DNA of 32,198 bases from positions 1-32,198 of the forward strand of contig NZ_JAAXKZ010000063.1 of the NCBI RefSeq assembly GCF_012911875.1. Reading direction: 5' to 3'. The notes beneath the pieces were generated by a model, which made no database searches, was not told the DNA's origin, and saw nothing but the letters and a program-made list of their open reading frames with translations. The stretch comes from Pseudonocardia bannensis (lineage in GTDB: Bacteria; Actinomycetota; Actinomycetes; Mycobacteriales; Pseudonocardiaceae). This document shows, in pieces, positions 22,707 through 31,852 of the stretch (the stretch's first letter is position 1; each line of letters opens with the position of its first letter). The position numbers were made by a program, and so were the translations under genes.

Positions 22707-23636
22707 ATGACGCTCGATGCACAGGCGCGGGGCCTCCTGGACGCGATGGCCGCACAGGGGATGAAGGGCTTCGACGAGATGACGGTGCCCGAGGCGCGGG
22801 ACGCCGGCCTGGCGTTCATCGGCCTGCAGGGCGAGCCCGAGGACGTCCATGAGGTCTACGACCGGACCGTCCCCGGCCCGGCCGGCGACATCCCTGTCCG
22901 GGTCTACCGGCCGGACGGCGACGGCCCGCATCCGGTGATCGTCTACTTCCACGGCGGCGGCTGGGTGATCGGCGACATCGAGGTCGCGGACAAGCCGTGC
23001 CGGACGCTGTCCAACGTCGCGGGTGCCGCGGTCGTCTCCGTGGGCTACCGCAAGGCCCCCGAGGACCGGTACCCGGCCGCGCCCGAGGACTGCTACGCGG
23101 CGACCAAGTGGGTGGCCGAGAACGCGGCCGAGCTGGGCATCGACGCCTCGCGGATCGCGGTGGCCGGCGACAGCGCGGGCGGCAACCTCGCCGCCGTGGT
23201 CGCGCTCATGGCGAAGGACCGCGGCGGCCCGGCCCTGGCCTACCAGCTGCTCATCTACCCGGCCACCGACGGCGCCGGCGAGTACCCGTCACGGGTCGAG
23301 AACGGTGAGGGCTACCTGCTGACCAAGGGGGCCATGGACTGGTTCTACGGGCACTACCTGGAGAGCCCGGACGTGGCCGAGGAGCCCTACGTCTCGCCGA
23401 TCCGCGGCGAGCTCGCCGGGCTGCCGCCCGCGACCGTCATCACCGCCGGCTACGACCCGCTGCGTGACGAGGGCGACGCCTACGCCAAGGCACTCGCGGA
23501 CGCGGGCGTGGCCGTCGAGCACATCGAGAACCCGTCCATGATCCACGGCTTCTTCTGGATGCTGGGCGCGCTGGAGCACACCCGCGGGGTCTACGACCAG
23601 GCCGGGACGCACCTGCGGGCGGCCTTCGGGACCTGA
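22707..23636 (+). CDS. Alpha/beta hydrolase of the HSL (hormone-sensitive lipase-like) family
   Basis: A 309-aa esterase. The oxyanion-hole motif HGGGW starts at H82, the nucleophile is S156 in GDSAGG, the acid D250 in GYDPLRDEG and the base H280 in IHGFF; all three catalytic residues are present. HSL-type enzymes hydrolyse short- to medium-chain esters or lactones in the cytoplasm. There is no signal peptide. GGAG 7 nt before ATG 22707 sets the start. It is divergent from the acyl-CoA synthetase, which could activate the acid it releases (inference). Confidence 0.92.
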   Translation: MTLDAQARGLLDAMAAQGMKGFDEMTVPEARDAGLAFIGLQGEPEDVHEVYDRTVPGPAGDIPVRVYRPDGDGPHPVIVYFHGGGWVIGDIEVADKPCRTLSNVAGAAVVSVGYRKAPEDRYPAAPEDCYAATKWVAENAAELGIDASRIAVAGDSAGGNLAAVVALMAKDRGGPALAYQLLIYPATDGAGEYPSRVENGEGYLLTKGAMDWFYGHYLESPDVAEEPYVSPIRGELAGLPPATVITAGYDPLRDEGDAYAKALADAGVAVEHIENPSMIHGFFWMLGALEHTRGVYDQAGTHLRAAFGT

Positions 23637-23706
23637 CGCCACCGGTCCCGGCGCGCCGTCCGTCCCGCTCCGGCAGGATGGGTGGCGCGCCGACGACCGG
23701 GGGTAC

Positions 23707-24666
23707 GTGCACGTGCAGGCAACCGACGAGCGCGGCGGGCGGATCACCGCGCACGCGCTGACCAAGCGGTTCGGCTCCGTCGAGGCGGTCTCCGACCTGA
23801 GTTTCACCGCCTCGCCGGGGGTGGTGACCGGGTTCCTCGGCCCGAACGGTTCGGGCAAGACGACGACCCTGCGAATGGTCCTGGGCCTGGTCGCGCCCAC
23901 CGCCGGGGAGGCCAGGATCGGGGGCGCGCGCTTCTGCGACCTGGAGCAGCCTGCACGGGCGGTCGGCGCGGTCCTCGACGCCCAGGGCTTCCACCCGGGG
24001 CGGGCCGCGCGGGCACACCTGCGCGCGCACGCGGCGGCGATCGGGCTGCCGGACGGCCGGGCCGACGAGGTGCTCGAGCTCGTCGGGCTCACCGACGCGG
24101 CGCGCCGTCCGGTCGGCGGTTTCTCGCTGGGGATGAGGCAGCGGCTCAGCCTCGCGACCGCGCTGCTCGCCGACCCGCAGACGCTGGTGCTCGACGAGCC
24201 GGGAAACGGGCTCGACCCGGCCGGGGTGGCCTGGCTGCGGTCGTTCCTGCGCGGGTTCGCCGGCAGCGGGCGCACCGTGTTGTTCTCCAGCCATCTGCTG
24301 GCCGAGGTCGAGCAGACCGCCGACCACCTCGTCGTGATCAGCCACGGCCGCAGCGTGTACCAGGGCGGGCTCGACCAGCTGCGGGCATCCAGCCGCTCGC
24401 GGGTGCTGGTGCGCTGCGCGTCCCCGGCGCGGCTGGCCGAGGAACTGGCCCGCGGCGGACTGCTGGAGCTGGACACCCTGCCCGACGGCCGGCTCGCGGT
24501 GGGGGGCGCCGATCCGGTCAAGGTGGGGGACGCCGCGTTGGCCGCCGGCGTCGCCGTCTACGGGCTGGTCGAGGAACGGGCCGACCTGGAGCAGCTGTTC
24601 TTCCAGCTCACCGGCGCCGGTTCGGCCGCGGCGCAGGACCCCGGCGTGCATCCGGCGGCGCGCTGA
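23707..24666 (+). CDS. ABC transporter ATP-binding protein (ABC-2 type)
   Basis: A 319-aa nucleotide-binding protein of the DrrA/BcrA-like type. Walker A GPNGSGKTT is at 45-53; the signature is FSLGMRQRL (139-147), a variant of LSGGQ with SLGM; Walker B is TLVLDEPGNGLDP (159-171) with catalytic E164; and the H-loop is in LFSSHLL. A C-terminal accessory segment of about 90 residues follows. It powers the membrane protein encoded next; the stop and start overlap (TGATG). GTG 23707 is used, with a second in-frame GTG at 23713. The substrate is unknown; such pairs export drugs, lipids or peptides. Confidence 0.9.
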   Translation: MHVQATDERGGRITAHALTKRFGSVEAVSDLSFTASPGVVTGFLGPNGSGKTTTLRMVLGLVAPTAGEARIGGARFCDLEQPARAVGAVLDAQGFHPGRAARAHLRAHAAAIGLPDGRADEVLELVGLTDAARRPVGGFSLGMRQRLSLATALLADPQTLVLDEPGNGLDPAGVAWLRSFLRGFAGSGRTVLFSSHLLAEVEQTADHLVVISHGRSVYQGGLDQLRASSRSRVLVRCASPARLAEELARGGLLELDTLPDGRLAVGGADPVKVGDAALAAGVAVYGLVEERADLEQLFFQLTGAGSAAAQDPGVHPAAR

Positions 24667-25502
24667 TGCCGGGGCTGCTGCGGGCGGAGGCCCGCAAGAT
24701 CGCCTCGACCCGGCTGTGGTGGGCACTGCTGATCCCGGTGAGCCTGCTGACCGTGTCGATCAACCTGTTCGGCAGCTTCGTCGGCATGGGGCTCGGCGAC
24801 CTGGGCGGCGACCCGTCGCCGGTGCTGCTCGCCTCGCTGGCGTACGCCCTGGGGCTGACCGGCGTCTTCGCCGCGGTACACGGCATCGTGTCGGCGGCCG
24901 GGGAGTTCCGGCACCGCACGATCACCACGACCTACCTCGCCTCGGGCGGGCGGGGGCGCGTCCTGGTCGCCAAGATGCTGGCCGCCGGCGTGGTGGGGGT
25001 GGGCTACGCGGCGACGGCCGTGTTGCTCGGCCTGGTCGCCGGGCTGATCGGGCAGGGCGACGCCTGGCCCCCGGCGCTCGGGGCGCTGGCCACCGTGGCC
25101 GGTACCGGTCTGCTGGTGTGCTGGTTGTGGTCGGTGATCGGGGTCGCCCTCGGCACGGTGCTGACCAACCAGGTAGCGGTGCTGGTCCTCGGGCTCGTCT
25201 ACATCCTGGCCGGGGAGAACGTGCTGTCGGTCGCGCTGACCTCGGGCGGGGACCGCCTGGTGGAGCCGTCGGCGTTCGCCCGGCTGGCCGCGTACCTGCC
25301 GGTGAACGCGGGCGACGTCGCGCTCTACGACCTGCCCGCACGTGAGCTCGCGGGCGAGCGGTACGGCCCGCTCGTCGTGGAACAGCTGGTCGGGGTCGCA
25401 GAGCCGCCGCCGGGCTGGGTGGCGCTGCTGGTGCTCGCGGTCTGGGCCGCGGCGGCCGCCGCCACCGGCTGGGTGGTCGGCGGCCGCCGGGACGTCACCT
25501 GA
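24666..25502 (+). CDS. ABC-2 type transporter permease
   Basis: A 278-aa integral membrane protein with about six hydrophobic segments: LWWALLIPVSLLTVSINLFG; a second around ASLAYALGLTGVFAAVHGIV; a third in the LLGLVAGLI region; a fourth, GLLVCWLWSVIGVALG; a fifth, VAVLVLGLVYILAG; and a C-terminal one around LLVLAVWAAAAAATGW. The motif SAAGEFRHRTITTTYLASGGR between segments 2 and 3 is typical of the permeases paired with BcrA-like ATPases. ATG 24666 overlaps the ATPase stop by one base. With the upstream gene it forms a two-gene exporter operon; no further subunit or immunity gene is attached. Confidence 0.88.
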   Translation: MPGLLRAEARKIASTRLWWALLIPVSLLTVSINLFGSFVGMGLGDLGGDPSPVLLASLAYALGLTGVFAAVHGIVSAAGEFRHRTITTTYLASGGRGRVLVAKMLAAGVVGVGYAATAVLLGLVAGLIGQGDAWPPALGALATVAGTGLLVCWLWSVIGVALGTVLTNQVAVLVLGLVYILAGENVLSVALTSGGDRLVEPSAFARLAAYLPVNAGDVALYDLPARELAGERYGPLVVEQLVGVAEPPPGWVALLVLAVWAAAAAATGWVVGGRRDVT

Positions 25503-25628
25503 CGCGGATCGCGCGCCAGGTGGGATCAGGCGCCGGTGAAGACCTCCGGTCCAACCGGCCCCGCGCCGTCGATCATCCCAGGGGTGTTGCCGGGGTCTCA
25601 GGGGGCGGCGGGCGTCGAGGGTGGCGCC

Positions 25629-25643
25629 TAACCTGACCGGGTG
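25629..25643 (+). promoter_or_regulatory. Leaderless-type promoter/start of the fused ABC exporter
   Basis: TAACCT (25629-25634) fits the TAnnnT -10 box, and six bases later comes the GTG start at 25641, with no Shine-Dalgarno. The spacing is the same as at 17191-17203. No -35 match was found. Confidence 0.45.
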
Positions 25644-28600
25644 GTGAACTCCAGCTCTGCCGGTGGCGTCGACGGCGCCGAGCGGCGGGGCTGGATCCGC
25701 CGCCTCGTCGGCGCCTGCATGCGGCACCGCGCCGTCACCTTGGGCGCGCTGCTGGCGTCGGTGTTCGGTGTCAGCCTCGAGGCGGTCGGCCCGCTGCTCA
25801 CCAAGGTGGCGGTCGACGACGCCGTGGCCGGGTCGACCGGCGTGCTGGGTGCCGTGGTCGCGGCGATCATCGGGCTGGCGCTGATCCGGTTCGGGGCGTC
25901 GTTCCTGCGCCGCTACCTGGCCGGGCGGATGGCGCTGGACGTGCAGCACGACCTGCGCCGCCAGGTCTTCGCCGCCGTGCAGCGGCTCGACGGCGAGCGC
26001 CAGGACGCGATGCGCACGGGCCAGGTGGTCTCCCGCGCGATCACCGACCTGCAGTTGGTGCAGTCGCTGCTGTCGATGGTGCCGCTGGCCAGCGGCACCG
26101 TCGTGCTGGTGATCGCCTCGGTGGCGGCGATGCTGTGGTTGTCGCCGCTGCTCACCCTGATCGCGCTGATCATGCTTCCCGCCGCGGGGTGGTTCACCAA
26201 CCGGTCCCGGGCGTCGCTGTTCCCGGCGACCTGGTCGGCGCAGCAGCGCGCGGCCGACGTCGCGCAGCAGGTCGAGGAGACCGTCACCGGGGTCCGGGTG
26301 GTCAAGGGGTTCGGGCAGGAGGCGCGCGAGGTCTCCACGCTGGAGCGGCTGGCCCGGCGGTTGTTCGCCGAGCGGATGCGGGCCGCCCGGATGACCGCGA
26401 AGCTCAACCCGACGCTGCTCGCGCTGCCCACGCTGGGGCAGGTCGGGGTGATCGGCGTCGGCGGGGTGCTCGCGCTGAACGGCTCGATCACCCTCGGCAC
26501 GTTCCTCGCGTTCACCACCTACGTCGCGCAGCTCGTCGGCCCGGCCCGGCTGGTGGGCTCGCTGATCGTCAGCGCGCAGCTGGCCCGGGCCGGCGTCGAG
26601 CGCGTCTACGACCTGGTCGACTCGCAGTCCGACGTGACCGACCCGGAGCACCCCGAGTCGTTGCCGGAGGGCCCGCTGTCGGTCGAGCTCGACGGCGTCC
26701 GTTTCGGCTACACCAGCCGCGAGCCGGTGCTCGACGGCCTGTCGCTGCGCGTCGAGCCCGGCGAGACCATGGCCCTGATCGGCACCGCCGGATCGGGGAA
26801 GTCGACGGTCGCGCTGCTGCTCCCGCGGTTCTACGACCCGCAGTCCGGGGTGCTGCGTCTCGGCGGCGTCGAGTTGCCCCGGCTGCGCCTGGCCGACCTG
26901 CGTGCCGAGCTCGGGGTGGTGTTCGAGGAGGCGTTCCTGTTCTCCGACACCATCCGGGCCAACATCGCCTACGGCCGCCCGGACGCGACCGACGCCGAGG
27001 TGCACGCGGCCGCGCAGGCCGCCCAGATCGCCGCGTTCGTGGAGTCGCTGCCCGACGGTTACGACACCGAGGTCGGTGAGCGCGGGCTGACCCTGTCCGG
27101 TGGGCAACGGCAGCGGATCGCGCTGGCCCGGGCGATGCTCACCGACCCGCGGGTGCTGGTGCTCGACGATGCGACATCGGCGGTGGACACGGCCACCGAG
27201 GCCGCGATCCACGGCACGCTGCGCTCCCTGATGGCCGGGCGGACCACGCTGCTCGTCGCGCACCGGCGCTCGACGCTGGCGCTGGCCGACCGGGTCGCCG
27301 TGCTCGACGGCGGCCGGGTCGTCGACGTCGGCACCCAGGCCGAGCTGGCGGCCCGCTGCCCGCTGTTCCGCGAGTTGCTCGCCGCGGCGCCGGTCGACGC
27401 GGCCGCCGTGACCGACGGGCGCGGGGACATGGCGGGCGGGGCGATCGACGCGCCGGCCCACCAGGTCGCGAACCCGCCGCCGGTCGAGGTCGACCCCGGC
27501 GGCGCCCCCCGCCACACGACGAACGGCCGGGCCCCCGAGCCGGGCGTCACTCCGCAGCTCTGGCCCGACCCGGACACCGTCGCCGCGGCCGCCCCCGCGG
27601 ACCGGGCGCTGCGGGCCGCCGCCGCGTCGGCGGGCGCCATGGGCGGGGGCGGTCCCGGTCGCGGCGGCGGAGGCGGCGCCTCGGCGATGGTCGGCGGCAT
27701 CCCGGCCACCAGCGAGCTGCTCGCCGCCGTCGACGCCCTGCCCCCGGCCACCGAGCGGCCCCGGCTCGGCGGGCTCGACCCCACGGCGCCGGACCCGGGA
27801 TTCCGGTTGCGCCGGCTGCTGCGTCCGGTGCGCGGGCTGCTGGTGCTCACCATCGCGCTGGTCACGGCGGACGCACTCACCACGCTGGCCTTCCCGACCG
27901 TGGCGCGCTATGCGGTGGACGACGGGATCGTGGCCGGTTCCGGCTCGGTGATGCTCACCGCGACGCTGCTCGGGCTCGGCCTGGTCGCGGCCGGCTGGCT
28001 GGTGGTCGCGGCGCAGACGGTCGTGACGTCCCGGGCCGGGGAGAGCCTGCTGTACCTGCTGCGCATCCGCAGCTACGCGCACCTGCAGCGGCTCGGGCTC
28101 GACTACTACGAGCGCGAGCTGTCCGGCCGCATCATGACGCGGATGACGACGGACGTCGACGCGTTGTCGAGCTTCCTCCAGACCGGGCTCGCCCAGGCGG
28201 TGGTCAGCCTGCTGACCGTGTTCGGCGTGGCCGTCGCGTTGCTGATCACCGATGCGCAGCTGGCACTGGTCGCGCTGGCGGTGCTGCCGATCCTGCTCGT
28301 GGCGACGGTGATCTTCCGCAGGCTGTCCTCAGCGGCCTACGCGGAGGCGCGCGAGCGGGTCAGCGCCGTCAACGCCGACCTGCAGGAGAACGTCTCGGGG
28401 GTCCGGGTCGCGCAGTCGTTCGTCCGGGAGCAGCGCAGCGCCGACCGGTTCGGCCAGCGCAGCGCCGAGTACCGGAACTCCCGGCTGCGAGCCCAGCGCT
28501 ACATCGCCACCTACTTCCCGTTCGTCGCGCTGCTGTCCGACGTGGCCCAGGCCGCGGTACTCGGGGTCGGGGCCGCGCGCGTCGCCCAGGGCGACCTGAC

Positions 28601-29606
28601 GCCCGGCGTGCTCACCGCGTTCCTGCTCTACCTGGGCCTGTTCTTCGCTCCGGTGCAACAGCTGTCCCAGGTCTTCGACGGCTACCAGCAGGCCCGGATC
28701 GGCCTGACCCGGATCTCCGATCTGCTCCGCACCCCGACGTCGGTGCCGGCCGTCCCGGACCGCGACGCGGTCGCGGTTCCCGAACGGCTCCGGGGCGAGG
28801 TCGAGCTGCGCGACGTCACGTTCCGCTACGCCGGTGCCGACGCGCCCGCGCTGGACGGGGTGTCGCTGCGGGTCGCACCGGGGGAGACCGTGGCGCTGGT
28901 CGGGCCGACCGGTGCCGGGAAGTCGACGCTGGTCAAGCTGCTGGCCCGGTTCTACGACGTCGACGACGGGGCGGTCCTGGTCGACGGGATGGATCTGCGC
29001 CGGTTTCCGCTGGCCGACTACCGGCAGCGGCTCGGTGTGGTCCCGCAGGAGCCGCACCTGTTCACCGGCGACGTCGCCGCGAACATCGCCTACGGCCGCC
29101 CGGACGCGACGCCGGCGGAGGTCGAACGGGCCGCGCGGGCGGTAGGCGCGCTGGACCTGGTGCGCGGCCTGCCGGGCGGGTTCCGGCACCCGGTCGGCGA
29201 GCGCGGCCAGGGGCTCTCGGCCGGCCAGCGTCAGCTGGTCGCGCTGGCCCGCGCCGAGCTCGTCCGCCCCGACCTGCTGATCTTCGACGAGGCCACCGCC
29301 GCGCTCGACCCCGCCACCGAGGCGGCCGTGCTGGCGGCGGGGGACCGGCTGACCGGCCGGGGGCCCGGCGGCGGGGCGGAGCGCCCGGGCAGGCGCACGG
29401 CTTTCGTCGTGGCGCACCGGCTGGCCACGGCGGCGCGGGCCGACCGCGTGGTGGTGCTCGAGGCGGGACGGATCGTCGAGCAGGGGCCGCACGCGGAACT
29501 GTTGGCGGCGGACGGGCGGTACGCGGCGCTGTGGCGGGCCGGGGAGCTCGAACCGGCCGCCGGCACCGACGGTGATGGTTCCTGCACCCGCGCTCGGTCT
29601 GCCTGA
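25641..29606 (+). CDS. Fused ABC exporter (TMD-NBD-TMD-NBD) with one degenerate ATP site
   Basis: A 1321-aa type IV exporter made of two fused half-transporters. NBD1: Walker A GTAGSGKST (381-389), signature LSGGQ (485-489), Walker B VLVLDD with Asp (D510) where catalytic Glu is expected. NBD2: Walker A GPTGAGKST (1088-1096), signature LSAGQ (1192-1196, Gly to Ala), Walker B LLIFDE with catalytic E1217. One composite site is therefore canonical (NBD2 Walker motifs plus LSGGQ of NBD1) and the other degenerate, as in heterodimeric exporters. The halves are joined by a Pro/Ala/Gly-rich linker including MGGGGPGRGGGGGAS near residue 670. Probably multidrug or lipid export; substrate unknown. Confidence 0.93.
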   Translation: MVNSSSAGGVDGAERRGWIRRLVGACMRHRAVTLGALLASVFGVSLEAVGPLLTKVAVDDAVAGSTGVLGAVVAAIIGLALIRFGASFLRRYLAGRMALDVQHDLRRQVFAAVQRLDGERQDAMRTGQVVSRAITDLQLVQSLLSMVPLASGTVVLVIASVAAMLWLSPLLTLIALIMLPAAGWFTNRSRASLFPATWSAQQRAADVAQQVEETVTGVRVVKGFGQEAREVSTLERLARRLFAERMRAARMTAKLNPTLLALPTLGQVGVIGVGGVLALNGSITLGTFLAFTTYVAQLVGPARLVGSLIVSAQLARAGVERVYDLVDSQSDVTDPEHPESLPEGPLSVELDGVRFGYTSREPVLDGLSLRVEPGETMALIGTAGSGKSTVALLLPRFYDPQSGVLRLGGVELPRLRLADLRAELGVVFEEAFLFSDTIRANIAYGRPDATDAEVHAAAQAAQIAAFVESLPDGYDTEVGERGLTLSGGQRQRIALARAMLTDPRVLVLDDATSAVDTATEAAIHGTLRSLMAGRTTLLVAHRRSTLALADRVAVLDGGRVVDVGTQAELAARCPLFRELLAAAPVDAAAVTDGRGDMAGGAIDAPAHQVANPPPVEVDPGGAPRHTTNGRAPEPGVTPQLWPDPDTVAAAAPADRALRAAAASAGAMGGGGPGRGGGGGASAMVGGIPATSELLAAVDALPPATERPRLGGLDPTAPDPGFRLRRLLRPVRGLLVLTIALVTADALTTLAFPTVARYAVDDGIVAGSGSVMLTATLLGLGLVAAGWLVVAAQTVVTSRAGESLLYLLRIRSYAHLQRLGLDYYERELSGRIMTRMTTDVDALSSFLQTGLAQAVVSLLTVFGVAVALLITDAQLALVALAVLPILLVATVIFRRLSSAAYAEARERVSAVNADLQENVSGVRVAQSFVREQRSADRFGQRSAEYRNSRLRAQRYIATYFPFVALLSDVAQAAVLGVGAARVAQGDLTPGVLTAFLLYLGLFFAPVQQLSQVFDGYQQARIGLTRISDLLRTPTSVPAVPDRDAVAVPERLRGEVELRDVTFRYAGADAPALDGVSLRVAPGETVALVGPTGAGKSTLVKLLARFYDVDDGAVLVDGMDLRRFPLADYRQRLGVVPQEPHLFTGDVAANIAYGRPDATPAEVERAARAVGALDLVRGLPGGFRHPVGERGQGLSAGQRQLVALARAELVRPDLLIFDEATAALDPATEAAVLAAGDRLTGRGPGGGAERPGRRTAFVVAHRLATAARADRVVVLEAGRIVEQGPHAELLAADGRYAALWRAGELEPAAGTDGDGSCTRARSA

Positions 29607-29627
29607 CCTCGGTCTTTGGGCTGATCT

Positions 29628-29657
29628 TGCCCGATTTCGGGCAGAGATTTTGTCTTT
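29628..29657 (+). terminator. Rho-independent-like terminator after the ABC exporter
   Basis: TGCCCG and CGGGCA (29628-29633 and 29638-29643) form a 6-bp stem around ATTT, followed by a T-rich stretch (GAGATTTTGTCTTT). It stands out as A/T-rich for this genome. The 8-mer GTCTTTGG occurs on both sides (29612-29619, 29652-29659). Confidence 0.6.
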
Positions 29658-29688
29658 GGAGGCGTCCGTCGGGCAAAGTCATCCCGTG
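29650..29688 (+). promoter_or_regulatory. Possible leaderless promoter of the small protein before glmS
   Basis: TTGTCT (29650-29655) and CAAAGT (29674-29679), 18 nt apart, resemble -35 and -10 boxes. GTG 29686 follows six bases after the -10, again without a Shine-Dalgarno. Confidence 0.35.
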
Positions 29689-29955
29689 CCCCCCGGCTCC
29701 CACGACGAACTGATCGCTCATCTGGTCCGCAGCACCCCGCTCAGTGCGGGTGAGGCGGCCCGCGTGGTGGCCGAGGTACTCGGGTATTTCGCCGAGCCGG
29801 TCGAGCAGTTCGTGCGGCGCCGGCACGGCGAGCTACAGGGCCGCGGTCTGACCAACGACCGGATCTTCGAGCGGCTGGGTGCGGAGCTGGCGACGCGACG
29901 GGTCGCGCCGCCGGTGCTGTCCGCCCGCCAGCTCCGGCGCATCGTCTACGGGTGA
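29686..29955 (+). CDS. Small protein of unknown function upstream of glmS
   Basis: An 89-aa soluble, mainly helical protein beginning MPPGSHDELIAHLVRSTPLS. It has basic, Arg-rich segments (VRRRHGELQGRGLTNDRIFERLG) and a C-terminal LSARQLRRIVYG. I do not recognise a named family. It has no cysteine, signal peptide or membrane segment. The alternating Leu/Arg pattern suggests a helical bundle that might bind nucleic acid or a protein partner, but this is speculative. It ends 40 nt before glmS and is probably cotranscribed with it. GTG 29686 is preferred to upstream starts, which would lie inside the terminator. Confidence 0.65.
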   Translation: MPPGSHDELIAHLVRSTPLSAGEAARVVAEVLGYFAEPVEQFVRRRHGELQGRGLTNDRIFERLGAELATRRVAPPVLSARQLRRIVYG

Positions 29956-29995
29956 TCCGGGCGGTGCCGAACGAATCGACACGGAGGAATCGAGC

Positions 29996-31831
29996 ATGTG
30001 CGGGATCGTCGGATACGTCGGGGCGCAGGACGCCGCTCCGATCCTGCTGGAAGGTCTCGGCCGGCTGGAGTACCGCGGGTACGACTCGGCCGGGCTGGCC
30101 GTCGCCGGGCGCGGTGGGCTGAAGATCCGCAAGGTCAGTGGCCGGGTCGCCGATCTGGCCGCCGACCTGCCGGCCCGGTTCAAGGGCGCGCCCGGCATCG
30201 GGCACACCCGGTGGGCCACCCACGGTGAGCCCAGCGTCGAGAACGCGCACCCGCACACCGACACCTCCGGCCGGATCGCCGTCGTTCACAACGGGATCAT
30301 CGAGAACGCCGATGAGCTGCGGGCCAAACTGGGTGCCGACGGTGTCGAGTTCACCTCGCAGACCGACACCGAGACCGTCGCGCACCTGATCGCCGCGGCC
30401 TTCGCGGCCGGCGCGCAGGACCTCGAGCAGGCGGTGCGGCAGGCACTGCGCCAGGTCGTGGGTGCCTACGGGCTCGCGGTGCTCGACGCCGAGAACCCCG
30501 ACCGGATCGTCGTCGCCCGCAACGGCAGCCCCGTGTTGCTGGGCGTCGGCGAGAAGGAGATGTTCGTGGCCTCCGACGTCGCCGCGCTGGTCGGGTACAC
30601 CCGGCAGGTCGTCTACCTCGACGACGGCGAGCTCGCGACGCTGACCGCAGGCGGCTACCGGACCTTCACCATCGACGACCGCTCGACCGCCAAGAGCCCG
30701 TCCACGATCGACTGGGACGTCGTCGGGGCGGAGATCGGCGACCACGCCCACTACCTGGTGAAGGAGATCGAGGAGCAGCCGCGCACCGTCGAGCGGACCC
30801 TGCGCGGGCGACTCGACGAGCGGTTCCAGACCGCGCACCTGGGCGGGCTCAACCTGTCGATCCGGGAGGCCCGGGAGTTCCGCCGGGTCAAGATCCTCGG
30901 CTGTGGGTCGGCCGCGTACGCCGGCGAGCTCGGGGCCCAGCTCATCGAGGACCTGGCCCGGATGCCCGCGACCGCGGAGTCGGCGTCGGAGTTCCGCTAC
31001 CGCAACCCGGTCGTGGAGCCCGACACCCTGTACGTGGCGGTCAGCCAGTCCGGCGAGACCGTCGACACCCTCGCGGCGGTGCAGGAACTGCAGCGCAAGG
31101 GCGGCCGGGTGATCGGCGTGGTCAACGTCGTCGGCTCGACCATCGCGCGGCAGTGCGACGGCGGCATCTACATCCACGCGGGCCCCGAGATGTCCGTGGC
31201 GGCGACCAAGTCGTTCACCTCGACGGTCGTGGCGTTCGCGCTGCTCGCGCTGCACCTGGGTCGTATCCGCGACCTGTCCCCGACCGAGGGCCGCCGCATC
31301 ATCGCGGGCCTCGCCGCGCTGCCGGGTCAGATCGCGGAGATCGTCGAGCAGGAGAAGCGCACCGGGTGGATCGCCGAGACCGCCGCCGAGCTGGCGCAGC
31401 GGCACAGCGTGCTCTTCATCGGGCGCCGGCGCGGTTGCCCGGTGGCGCGCGAGGGCGCACAGAAGTTCAAGGAGGTCTCGTACGTGCACGCCGAGGCCTA
31501 CGCCTCGGCCGAGCTCAAGCACGGCCCGCTCGCGCTGGTCAACCCCGAGCTGCCGACCGTCGCCGTCGTGCCCGACGACGACCTGCTGGACAAGAACACG
31601 TCCACGCTGGCCGAGATCCGGGCCCGGCGCGGCCCGGTGGTCGCGGTGGCCCACCGCGAGCTGCCCACCGACCTGGCCGACCGGACGATCGTGATCCCGC
31701 GCAACGAGCCGGAGCTCGACTCGATCCTGCTGTCGGTGCCGCTTCAGCTGCTCGCCTACCACGCCGCGGTGGCACTGGAGCGCGACGTCGACCGCCCGCG
31801 CAACCTCGCCAAGAGCGTCACGGTGGAGTAA
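29996..31831 (+). CDS. glmS: Glutamine--fructose-6-phosphate aminotransferase (isomerizing)
   Basis: A 611-aa enzyme making glucosamine-6-phosphate from fructose-6-phosphate and glutamine, the first step to UDP-GlcNAc and peptidoglycan. The N-terminus MCGIVGYVG exposes the catalytic Cys after Met removal. The class II glutaminase domain (about 1-220) has GIGHTRWATHG and HNGIIEN. Two SIS domains follow, with CGSAAYAGELGAQLIEDL and SQSGETVDTLAAVQ in the first, and the canonical C-terminus DRPRNLAKSVTVE. GGAGGA before ATG 29996 fixes the start. The 40-nt gap upstream is too short for a glmS ribozyme, which is not expected in this phylum. Confidence 0.97.
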   Translation: MCGIVGYVGAQDAAPILLEGLGRLEYRGYDSAGLAVAGRGGLKIRKVSGRVADLAADLPARFKGAPGIGHTRWATHGEPSVENAHPHTDTSGRIAVVHNGIIENADELRAKLGADGVEFTSQTDTETVAHLIAAAFAAGAQDLEQAVRQALRQVVGAYGLAVLDAENPDRIVVARNGSPVLLGVGEKEMFVASDVAALVGYTRQVVYLDDGELATLTAGGYRTFTIDDRSTAKSPSTIDWDVVGAEIGDHAHYLVKEIEEQPRTVERTLRGRLDERFQTAHLGGLNLSIREAREFRRVKILGCGSAAYAGELGAQLIEDLARMPATAESASEFRYRNPVVEPDTLYVAVSQSGETVDTLAAVQELQRKGGRVIGVVNVVGSTIARQCDGGIYIHAGPEMSVAATKSFTSTVVAFALLALHLGRIRDLSPTEGRRIIAGLAALPGQIAEIVEQEKRTGWIAETAAELAQRHSVLFIGRRRGCPVAREGAQKFKEVSYVHAEAYASAELKHGPLALVNPELPTVAVVPDDDLLDKNTSTLAEIRARRGPVVAVAHRELPTDLADRTIVIPRNEPELDSILLSVPLQLLAYHAAVALERDVDRPRNLAKSVTVE

Positions 31832-31852
31832 GGCGTCCGGGATCCCGATGTG

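Noticed and set aside
23682..25502. A plus-strand frame that would fuse a 320-residue Arg-rich region to the ABC permease
   Set aside because: The first part is the ATPase gene read in another frame. The permease has its own ATG at 24666 overlapping the ATPase stop, a standard coupled arrangement.
24558..28082. A 1174-aa minus-strand frame opposite the ABC exporter genes
   Set aside because: The translation is rich in Arg, Gln, Gly and His with no motif and lies opposite clear transporter domains; an antisense shadow.
29956..29995. glmS ribozyme or riboswitch
   Set aside because: Only 40 nt separate the genes, too short for the ribozyme, which is typical of Firmicutes.
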